Below are positions 1-5,385 of a DNA stretch of 6,559 bases, in pieces. The notes beneath the pieces are model-generated. The model searched no databases and was not told where the DNA came from. It saw only the letters and a list, made by a program, of their open reading frames with translations. The DNA is taken from the NCBI GenBank assembly GCA_030045935.1, contig JASIEN010000313.1, positions 1-6,559 on the forward strand, written 5' to 3'. This stretch comes from Candidatus Sulfotelmatobacter sp. (lineage in GTDB: Bacteria > Acidobacteriota > Terriglobia > Terriglobales > Acidobacteriaceae). Numbering within the stretch: position 1 is the first letter of the stretch; every line of letters starts with the position of its first letter. The position numbers and the translations under genes are program-made.

Positions 1-481
1 AGCGGGCAGCCAGTTCGAACACTTGTTGTGCTGCCTCCGGGCCGAATTGGCGAACGGCATCGAAAAGCCACAGCAGCGAAATGCCGAAATCGCGCTGGCC
101 ACGAAGACGTCCTCGATCGAGACCTTCAAAAATGGCGGCGAAATCCTGCTTGCGCCACAGGCACACACCCACAGAAACGTAAACCTCCGCGTGCAGGACA
201 TTTTCTTCTTTCAGCCGTTGCATTAAGCGGTAGGTAATGAGTTCGTAATCTTCCGGAGTGTGAAGGTGCTCGGTGATGTTTTTGAACGAAAGCAGAAAAC
301 CGGAGAAGTCTTCGTAGCGATAGAGCGCCGCGATCTCCGCAGCCGTAACCGGTTCACCGCGGCGCTGGCGGAGTTCGAGCAGAGTGGCCGGTTCGATCGA
401 GCCTTCGAGATGCAGATGCAGTTCGGCCTTGGGCAAGAGGCGAACCAAGCTGCTCGGAGGCCGATCGGCCGAAAAGTGCAT
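1..481 (-). CDS. add: Adenosine deaminase family protein, N-terminal part (3' end lies outside the window)
   Basis: The frame is open from an ATG at 481 down to base 1 (about 160 residues), so only the N-terminal half is present. The family hydrolyses the 6-amino group of adenosine or related purine nucleosides in a zinc-dependent TIM barrel in the cytosol. Residues 16-28 read LPKAELHLHLEGS; H22 and H24 are the conserved HxH metal ligands near the N-terminus. The remaining zinc and catalytic residues (His, Glu, His, Asp) would lie beyond the window edge. An in-frame TGA sits two codons before the ATG, so the protein cannot begin earlier; a TTG at codon 12 is a possible later start. No good Shine-Dalgarno sequence precedes the ATG. 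It lies 98 bp downstream of the permease on the same strand. The substrate is uncertain: some members of this family deaminate 6-aminodeoxyfutalosine in menaquinone synthesis, so the symbol add marks the family rather than proven adenosine specificity. Confidence 0.88.
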   Translation of the reverse strand, partial: MHFSADRPPSSLVRLLPKAELHLHLEGSIEPATLLELRQRRGEPVTAAEIAALYRYEDFSGFLLSFKNITEHLHTPEDYELITYRLMQRLKEENVLHAEVYVSVGVCLWRKQDFAAIFEGLDRGRLRGQRDFGISLLWLFDAVRQFGPEAAQQVFELAAR

Positions 482-488
482 ACTTCAG

Positions 489-494
489 ATTCTA
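489..494 (-). promoter_or_regulatory. Candidate -10 box (TAGAAT) for the deaminase gene, possibly giving a leaderless mRNA
   Basis: On the minus strand TAGAAT ends 7 nt before the ATG at 481, the spacing expected if transcription starts at or next to the start codon. There is no ribosome binding site in front of that ATG, which fits a leaderless transcript. No convincing -35 hexamer is seen at 16-18 bp; a TTGAGG lies about 22 bp upstream, which is too far. Chance occurrence of one hexamer is quite possible. Confidence 0.22.
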
Positions 495-579
495 ATCACG
501 CCGTGCAGGAAAAACACCTCAACCACAGGGTACCCGGAGATTGCGGGGTAAGGCCCATCGACGGAAGCATTGGAGGAGG

Positions 580-2175
580 CTATTTTCTCGCGAACTCGCT
601 GCGGGGGCGGCTGTAGAAGAAATAGATGATCAGGCCGAGAACGAGCCATACGATGAAGCGAATCCAAGTGATCACGGTCAATCCAGTCATCAGGCCGCCG
701 CAAAGAATGATCGAAATCAGGGGAAACCACGGCACAAACGGAACGCGGAAGACGCGCTTGCGCTCCGGCTGGGTGCGGCGGAGGATGATGACACCCAAAG
801 AAACCAGGACAAAGGCAAAGAGTGTGCCGATGTTGCAGAGATCGGCGGCGTCACTGACGGCAAAGATTCCGCCGGGGACGCCGACGGCGAAACCGGCGAT
901 CCAGGTGGAATAGTGCGGCGTTTGGAATTTGGCGTGGACCTTGGAAAACAATGCCGGGAAAAGCCGGTCGCGCGACATGGCGTACCAGATGCGCGCCTGG
1001 GCGTATTGAAAGACGAGCAGCGACGAAATCATGCCCGTCAACGCGCCTACCACGATGATGGACCGAGACCAGCGGCTTGCGCCCAGGACTCGCAGTGCGT
1101 AGGCGACGGGAGCGTCGGCGGCTTCGCCGGTGACAAACGTGGTGTACTTCATCATGCCCAACAGGACGACAGAAACCCCGATATAGAGAATTGTGCAGAC
1201 AATCAGCGAGGCGATGATGCCAAAGGGCAGGTCGCGTTGCGGGTTGCGCGATTCTTCGGCGGCAGTGGAAACGGAATCGAAACCGATATAGGTGAAGAAA
1301 ACGATGGCGCCGCCGGTGACGATGCCGCCGAAACCGGAAGGTGCGAACGGCTTCCAGTTGGAGGGATTGATGAGCGCTCCACCTACGACCAGAAACACCA
1401 GAATAGCGCCGATCTTGATCGCGACCATGACGTTGTTGGCTTCGGCCGATTCGCGGATGCCCCGCACCAGCAGCACCGTAAGAATAAAAATGATCAGAAA
1501 GGCAGGAAAGTTAAAGTAAGCCCCGGTCCAGTGCCCGGACTCCCATACGGGAGTGGACCATTTGTCCGGCAGGTTTATGCCGAAAGAGGCGAGCTGCGCC
1601 TTGGTGTAGGCCGAGAAGCTGATCGCCACGACAACATTGCTGACGACATATTCGAGGATGAGGTCCCAGCCGATGATCCAGGCGAAAATTTCGCCGAGCG
1701 TGGCGTATGAGTACGTATAGGCGCTACCGGCAATCGGAATCATCGACGCCAGCTCGGCGTAGCAAAGACCGGCGAAGCTGCAGGCTATGGCGACCAGGAA
1801 AAAAGAAATCGCGATCGAGGGCCCGGCCGGCGGGCGCCCGTGCATAAGCACGTGTGCCGTGCCGCCCCCGCGCAGATAATTCACAATGATGTCGAGAACC
1901 TGGGCGTGCAGGATTGACGGCGCCTGGAAGTACTCGCCGGCGGCAGCGGTGCCGGTGAGGACGAAGATGCCCGAGCCAATAACTGCGCCAATGCCGAGCG
2001 CGGTTAAAGACCACGGTCCCAGCGATTTTTGAAGACGTTGGCCAGGAGCTTCGGACTCCGAAATCAGCTTGTCGATGGACTTGCAGCAGAAAAGCTGGTT
2101 GTCTGAGGTGCGCACCGTGGGGGCGGGTTCCGTGGTTGGTTGGGGCAAGTGGTGGTTGTCTCCTAGGGGAGCCAT
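580..2175 (-). CDS. APC-superfamily amino acid permease (cationic amino acid transporter/YfnA-like)
   Basis: Inner-membrane secondary transporter, probably importing amino acids. About 531 residues with roughly twelve hydrophobic segments. Helix 1 holds LGIGAVIGSGIFVLTG (about 60-75), the unwound glycine motif that binds the substrate backbone in this superfamily. Other family landmarks are AELASMIPIAGSAYTYSYA (about 140-158), FFTYIGFDSVSTAAEESRNP (about 293-312) and the basic tail after YFFYSRPRS. Between helix 1 and helix 2 there are about 35 extra residues (81-118), as I recall from acidobacterial relatives. The start is uncertain. ATG 2175 is used here. A GTG at 2181 is in frame two codons earlier, and a TTG at 2148 has AGGAG 11 nt before it. 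Family similarity begins only around KSIDKLISESE, so the first 30 or so residues are unconserved. The specific amino acid transported cannot be read from sequence; basic amino acids are a guess from family resemblance. Confidence 0.93.
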   Translation of the reverse strand: MAPLGDNHHLPQPTTEPAPTVRTSDNQLFCCKSIDKLISESEAPGQRLQKSLGPWSLTALGIGAVIGSGIFVLTGTAAAGEYFQAPSILHAQVLDIIVNYLRGGGTAHVLMHGRPPAGPSIAISFFLVAIACSFAGLCYAELASMIPIAGSAYTYSYATLGEIFAWIIGWDLILEYVVSNVVVAISFSAYTKAQLASFGINLPDKWSTPVWESGHWTGAYFNFPAFLIIFILTVLLVRGIRESAEANNVMVAIKIGAILVFLVVGGALINPSNWKPFAPSGFGGIVTGGAIVFFTYIGFDSVSTAAEESRNPQRDLPFGIIASLIVCTILYIGVSVVLLGMMKYTTFVTGEAADAPVAYALRVLGASRWSRSIIVVGALTGMISSLLVFQYAQARIWYAMSRDRLFPALFSKVHAKFQTPHYSTWIAGFAVGVPGGIFAVSDAADLCNIGTLFAFVLVSLGVIILRRTQPERKRVFRVPFVPWFPLISIILCGGLMTGLTVITWIRFIVWLVLGLIIYFFYSRPRSEFARK

Positions 2176-2250
2176 CAGCACTCAGCGCTCAGCATTTCGG
2201 CCGGTGGAGATTGAAATGACTTCAGTTGGCTGAATGCCGAGCGCTGACTG
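2174..2250. repeat. Inverted repeat built from 7-bp units, overlapping the permease start
   Basis: At 2174-2194 three 7-bp units follow each other: ATCAGCA, CTCAGCG, CTCAGCA. The bases 2179-2196 and 2233-2250 are inverted copies of each other (16 of 18 positions), separated by 36 nt. Read on the minus strand, one of the two mismatches becomes a G:U pair, so an RNA could pair at 17 of 18 positions. The right arm lies just after the stop codon of the small basic gene and the left arm covers the GTG/CTG just before the permease ATG. No U-run follows on the minus strand, so it does not look like an ordinary terminator. A structure here could affect permease translation or stabilise the upstream mRNA end. 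Similar TCAGC-type repeats are, from memory, scattered between genes of some acidobacteria. Confidence 0.6.
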
Positions 2251-2256
2251 GTTTTC

Positions 2257-2418
2257 TTAGCGTTTCGTTTGTCCGCGTGCCATCTTCTTTACCTTGCGCT
2301 TTTTTGACCCGCGAGCGTAGTCGCGGGGTTTCAGTGGTTTTTCGGCCTTGCGTTTTTTGCGCGCGGCGCGCTTTGCCTTCTTGCGTTCTTCTTTGCTCAG
2401 TGTGGATGTATTTGCCAT
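2257..2418 (-). CDS. Small, very basic hypothetical protein (53 residues)
   Basis: ATG at 2418 to TAA at 2257-2259. I do not recognise a named family. The protein has 15 Lys and 9 Arg among 53 residues (about 45 percent) against only 4 acidic residues. It begins MANTSTLSKEERKKAKRAAR and ends near KKMARGQTKR. Residues 7-27 look able to form a highly charged helix; residues 28-38 contain two prolines and a glycine; a second basic cluster, SKKRKVKK, follows at 38-45. There is no signal peptide or membrane segment, so it is probably cytoplasmic, and RNA, DNA or ribosome binding is a reasonable inference only. The start is preceded by AGTAGG, which ends 3 nt before the ATG and is a rather close ribosome binding site. 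The gene lies between the helicase (117-bp gap) and the permease, on the same strand, with a different repeat on each side. It is A-rich on its coding strand because of the Lys codons. Confidence 0.7.
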   Translation of the reverse strand: MANTSTLSKEERKKAKRAARKKRKAEKPLKPRDYARGSKKRKVKKMARGQTKR

Positions 2419-2432
2419 GAACCTACTTTCGA

Positions 2433-2529
2433 TTTTGTAATTTGGTAATCGGGTAATTTGGTAATTCGAAAACTTTCTGTGATGTTGAACATGAAAATTT
2501 CAAAATCACCCCATTACAAAACTACCAAA
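2433..2529. repeat. Inverted pair of 8-bp-period repeats (GTAATTTG type)
   Basis: From 2437 to 2468 four 8-bp units run in tandem: GTAATTTG, GTAATCGG, GTAATTTG, GTAATTCG. From 2502 to 2529 the complementary motif appears with the same 8-bp period (AAAATCAC, CCCATTAC, AAAACTAC). The 28-nt segments 2433-2460 and 2502-2529 match as inverted copies at 22 of 28 positions and are separated by 41 nt. The stretch is much richer in A+T than the rest of the window. It fills almost all of the gap between the helicase stop and the small basic gene, so it lies in the 3' region of one and the 5' region of the other. I recall similar AATTACC-period sequences between genes in acidobacterial genomes. It may be a dispersed non-coding element or a slipped-replication product. 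Confidence 0.7.
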
Positions 2530-2535
2530 CTGGCA

Positions 2536-5289
2536 TCAGGCTCGCTCCAGCTGGGCATATTTTTCCACCAGCTTCTTCAAGCCGAAGCGAGGAAATTGTA
2601 CCGTAATCTTGGCATCTTCGCCTTCTCCTTCGCGACGGAAGACAGTGCCTTCGCCGTATTTCGGATGGCGGACTTTTTGGCCGGGACGGAACCCGCGCTT
2701 GCCGGGAGGCGCTTCGGTCGGTGGCTTTGATAGCGTGAATTTTTTTCCGCGTGAGGCAAAGAATTCGGAGATGTTTTCGATGGAGTTGTAATGGGCAGCG
2801 GGTGTGTCCGTTGCCTGCTTGGACGGACGAATGCGTCCGTCCCCACGTGGACCTTGCCAATGCCCGCGCTGGTCTTCATCTTCATAGGAGTAGTGAGGAG
2901 ATCCCGAAGATCTTGCGGAGCCTCGCTCCGCCGGACCCCTTGACTTCGCTCGGGGCAGGCTCTCGAGGGTGCCCGTCCCCACATAGGAACTGCTCATCCG
3001 GCGAGTTCCCAACTCTTCAATCAATAGAACCGGCACTTCTTCAAGAAAACGCGAGGGAATGCTCGCTTCCGGTAAGTCGGTGCCATATCGGCGGCGATAG
3101 ACAGCTCGAGTAAGAATCAACTGATCCATGGCACGGGTCATTCCCACATAGCAAAGGCGGCGTTCTTCTTCAATGTCATCCGGCTCAAGCAAGGTCCGGG
3201 AGTGGGGAAACAACCCTTCTTCGAGGCCGCTGAGAAATACCAGCGGAAATTCCAGCCCTTTGGCGGCGTGCAAGCTCATCAGCGTCACTTGTGCGCGTTC
3301 GTCATAATCGTCAGCGTCGCTGATCAGCGCGGCGTGATCGAGAAACTGGTCGAGCGTCTCGCTGCGGTCGCGGGAGTCCATTGCGGCATTGACGAGTTCG
3401 CGGAGATTTTCGATCCGCGAGTAGGCTTCTGGCGTGTCTTCTTCTTCGAGAAGTTTGATGTAGCCGGAGCGGTCGATGAGAAATTTGAGGAGGTCGGAGG
3501 CGCTGACGCTGGCAGCAGGGAATGTGTCCTCAGCTTTGTCATCCCCAGCGGAGATGGCAGGCTGGCTTGCGAGACTTCCATCGGAGTCAAGGGACCTTCC
3601 GCTGTCTGCCAACCCCCCACCCTTGTCGTCAAGCTCACGCTCACGAAAATCAAACTTGAAATTCCCAAATTCCTCCGGATCGAATGCAGTCGCATCGCCG
3701 CCAGCAGAAATTCCTTCGTCCCGCCTGGCGACGAACTTGTCATCGTTCGAGTCTTCTCTTGTCTCGTTGGCGTTGCCGGCCAATGACGCCTGCGCTGCAC
3801 TTTTCTCGAGTTGCTCAACAAACGTCCCTGCCAACATCGCGCGTGCGTCTTCAATCAACTGCTGAAAGCTCTTCAGCGAAGCTGCGGCGCGACTAGGCAA
3901 TAACTCGCGCCGAATCGCTTCTCCAATCGCGCCCCATAGCGACAATCCGGTTTCGAGCGCAATACGCTCCAGTGTTTCAAGCGTTCCTTTGCCGATGCCG
4001 CGGGCGGGAGTATTGATCACGCGCAACAGAGCGATCGAGTCGTCGGGATTCTGAATAACTTTCAAGTACGAGATCATGTCTTTGATCTCGGCGCGTTCGT
4101 AGAACGAGAAGCCGCCAACGACGTGATACTTCAGGTTGTAGCGCCGCATCGCTTCTTCAAATAATCGCGATTGTGAATTGGTACGGTACAGCACGGCAGC
4201 TCGTGGAGTCTCGCCTCGGTCCGTCGCCTCACGAAGATACCGCGCGATCGAATCTGCCACGAATAAAGCTTCATTCTCACCATCGGGGGCTTCGTAATAG
4301 CCGATTCTTGTGCCGCCCTGGCGCGAAGTCCAGAGATTCTTGCCTTTGCGGCGAACGTTGTTTGCCACTACAGCGGACGCCGCCTGAAGGATGTTCTGCG
4401 TCGAACGGTAATTCTGCTCGAGGCGGATAATTTTTGCTTCGGGGAAGTCCCGCTCGAATTCGAGAATGTTGCGAATGTCGGCCCCGCGCCAGGAGTAGAT
4501 GGACTGATCTTCATCGCCGACTGCGCAGACATTGTGGCGCGTGCCGGCCAGCATAAGCATCAGTTCATACTGCGGACGGTTGGTGTCCTGATATTCGTCG
4601 ATCAATAAGTATTGAAATCGGCGATTGTAGTATCCGCGGACGTCTGACGATGTTTTCAACAGGCGTACGGTTTCAAGCAGAAGATCGTCGAAGTCGAGCG
4701 CGTTGGCTCGGCGCAGTTCTTTTCTATATTCCTCATACAAGTGCGCGATCTTTTCGTTCTTGGGATCGGCCGATTGCAAATAAAGCTCCTGCGGATCGAG
4801 CATGTGATTCTTGGCCCAGGAAATTCGTCCCAAGATGATGCGGGGCGTGAGCTGTTTATCGTCGAGGCCGAGGCGCTTCATGATGGATTTCATCATCGAT
4901 TGCTGATCAGCCTCGTCGTAGATGACAAACTTTTTCGTGTGCCCAATCGGCGGCTGGCCCGGCGTGGACGAGGGAATCTGAAGAGCTTCAATATCGCGCC
5001 GCAGCACGCGCACGCAGAAGGAATGAAATGTAGAGATGACGGGCTTAGCAATGCTCAATCCGCCGACCAGCTTTTCGACGCGCTCACCCATCTCGGCGGC
5101 GGCTTTGTTAGTGAAAGTCATTGCCAGAATGGATTCCGGCATCACGCCCAAATTCTCGATGAGGTGGGCAATACGGTAGGTAATGACGCGCGTTTTTCCG
5201 CTGCCCGCGCCAGCAAGAATCAACACGGGCCCTTCAGTGGTCTCAACAGCTTCACGCTGTTGCGGATTCAGTTGATCGAGAAATGACAA
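2536..5289 (-). CDS. pcrA: ATP-dependent 3'-5' DNA helicase of the PcrA/UvrD type (superfamily 1A)
   Basis: Unwinds DNA in nucleotide excision repair, replication restart and removal of stalled RNA polymerase or RecA. It has 917 residues, against roughly 720-780 usual. Motifs in order: Q-motif LNPQQREAV (7-15), Walker A AGAGSGKT (26-33), Ia AMTFTNKAAAEM (56-67), II LLIDEYQDTNRPQ (228-240), III VGDEDQSIYSWRGAD (257-271), IV RLEQNYRST (289-297), V VTLMSLHAAKGLEF (668-681) and VI EERRLCYVGMTRA (708-720). The C-terminal FRPGQKVRHPKYGEGTV (867-883) begins a Tudor-like domain, which in PcrA contacts RNA polymerase. Extra length comes from an acidic insert at about 501-595, in the 2B region, and a long linker at about 765-860 that contains repeat-derived sequence. 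The start is a TTG at 5289 giving MSFLDQLNPQQ. No ATG or GTG lies upstream before an in-frame TAA, and a GGAG lies 11 nt before it. All catalytic motifs are intact, so it should be active. Confidence 0.96.
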   Translation of the reverse strand: MSFLDQLNPQQREAVETTEGPVLILAGAGSGKTRVITYRIAHLIENLGVMPESILAMTFTNKAAAEMGERVEKLVGGLSIAKPVISTFHSFCVRVLRRDIEALQIPSSTPGQPPIGHTKKFVIYDEADQQSMMKSIMKRLGLDDKQLTPRIILGRISWAKNHMLDPQELYLQSADPKNEKIAHLYEEYRKELRRANALDFDDLLLETVRLLKTSSDVRGYYNRRFQYLLIDEYQDTNRPQYELMLMLAGTRHNVCAVGDEDQSIYSWRGADIRNILEFERDFPEAKIIRLEQNYRSTQNILQAASAVVANNVRRKGKNLWTSRQGGTRIGYYEAPDGENEALFVADSIARYLREATDRGETPRAAVLYRTNSQSRLFEEAMRRYNLKYHVVGGFSFYERAEIKDMISYLKVIQNPDDSIALLRVINTPARGIGKGTLETLERIALETGLSLWGAIGEAIRRELLPSRAAASLKSFQQLIEDARAMLAGTFVEQLEKSAAQASLAGNANETREDSNDDKFVARRDEGISAGGDATAFDPEEFGNFKFDFRERELDDKGGGLADSGRSLDSDGSLASQPAISAGDDKAEDTFPAASVSASDLLKFLIDRSGYIKLLEEEDTPEAYSRIENLRELVNAAMDSRDRSETLDQFLDHAALISDADDYDERAQVTLMSLHAAKGLEFPLVFLSGLEEGLFPHSRTLLEPDDIEEERRLCYVGMTRAMDQLILTRAVYRRRYGTDLPEASIPSRFLEEVPVLLIEELGTRRMSSSYVGTGTLESLPRAKSRGPAERGSARSSGSPHYSYEDEDQRGHWQGPRGDGRIRPSKQATDTPAAHYNSIENISEFFASRGKKFTLSKPPTEAPPGKRGFRPGQKVRHPKYGEGTVFRREGEGEDAKITVQFPRFGLKKLVEKYAQLERA
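2821..2842. repeat. Perfect 9-bp hairpin inside the helicase linker coding region
   Basis: GGACGGACG (2821-2829) and CGTCCGTCC (2834-2842) form a perfect stem with a 4-nt AATG loop. On the coding strand this DNA encodes part of GDGRIRPSK in the disordered C-terminal linker. The sequence directly beside it, GTCCGTCCCCAC (2835-2846), recurs nearly unchanged as GCCCGTCCCCAC at 2971-2982, in the same linker and the same orientation. GTGGGGACGG-type palindromes are, from memory, a dispersed intergenic repeat in soil bacteria. Confidence 0.55.
2915..2967. repeat. Dispersed palindromic repeat element read in frame within the helicase linker
   Basis: On the minus strand the DNA from 2964 to 2936 contains GAGCCTGCCCCGAGCGAAGT followed by CAAGGGG. 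This closely resembles the widely scattered GAGCCTGTCCTGAGCGAAGT...CGAAGG repeat. In another minus-strand frame it reads ACPERSQGV, the tell-tale peptide of that repeat family (usually seen as ACPERSEG or ACPERSRR). Beside it, 2915-2931 forms a 6-bp hairpin (GCGGAG, loop CCTCG, CTCCGC). In the helicase frame it supplies residues of about 775-792 (LPRAKSRGPAERGSA), between the SF1 core and the Tudor-like domain. The length is compatible with reading through the element without a frameshift. Identification relies on remembered consensus sequences, not on a search. Confidence 0.55.
3535..3743. repeat. Possible degenerate repeat remnants encoding the acidic insert of the helicase
   Basis: TTTGTCATCCCCAGCGGAG (3535-3553) and TCGGAGTCAAGGGACCTT (3581-3598) resemble the two halves of the common dispersed repeat of the form GTCATCCCGAGCGGAG...CGGAGTCGAGGGACC. 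A second stretch around 3705-3743, read on the minus strand as GCGGGACGAAGGAATTTCTG, resembles the GCGGAGCGAAGGATTTCTG form. Both are in the segment that encodes the low-complexity Asp/Glu/Gly/Ser insert. The similarity is weaker than for the element at 2915-2967 and could be coincidental. Confidence 0.25.
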
Positions 5290-5385
5290 TGCGGGAGTGG
5301 CTCCGGACGCAATAATTGGATTTTACAGGATGGACGGCTCAGGGCGTGCCGTTCAAACCGCCTGACAAGGCAGCGGCTGTCGAGC
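5290..5385. promoter_or_regulatory. Divergent intergenic region between helicase and DUF305 genes
   Basis: These 96 bp must hold the promoters or leaders of both genes. For the helicase, a minus-strand GGAG lies 11 nt before the TTG start and TGTAAAAT lies some 35 nt upstream, a possible -10 box. The nearest -35-like hexamers (TTGAAC, TTGTCA) are 25 nt or more further away, so no complete promoter can be claimed. On the plus strand I see no good promoter or ribosome binding site before the ATG at 5386. Confidence 0.3.

Noticed and set aside
531..550. Possible terminator TACCC...GGGTA after the permease
   Set aside because: The stem is only 5 bp with a 10-nt loop and no U-run on either strand.
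541..1710. Long plus-strand open frame (389 codons) opposite the permease
   Set aside because: It lies wholly antisense to a clear membrane transporter and yields an Asp/Gly/Arg-rich sequence with no recognisable domain; GC-rich genes commonly keep such shadow frames open.
2433..2529. CRISPR-like array
   Set aside because: The units are 8 bp and contiguous with no spacers, and no cas genes are nearby.
2577..2984. Minus-strand open frame containing ACPERSQGV as a separate protein
   Set aside because: It overlaps the helicase in another frame; the peptide is a known by-product of a dispersed DNA repeat, useful only as a marker of that repeat.
3202..3786. Plus-strand open frame (194 codons) opposite the helicase
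   Set aside because: It is antisense to conserved helicase motifs, has no supported start site and shows no family resemblance.
4741..5286. Plus-strand open frame (181 codons) opposite the helicase N-terminus
   Set aside because: It mirrors the strongly conserved Walker A region of the helicase; its length is explained by codon bias.
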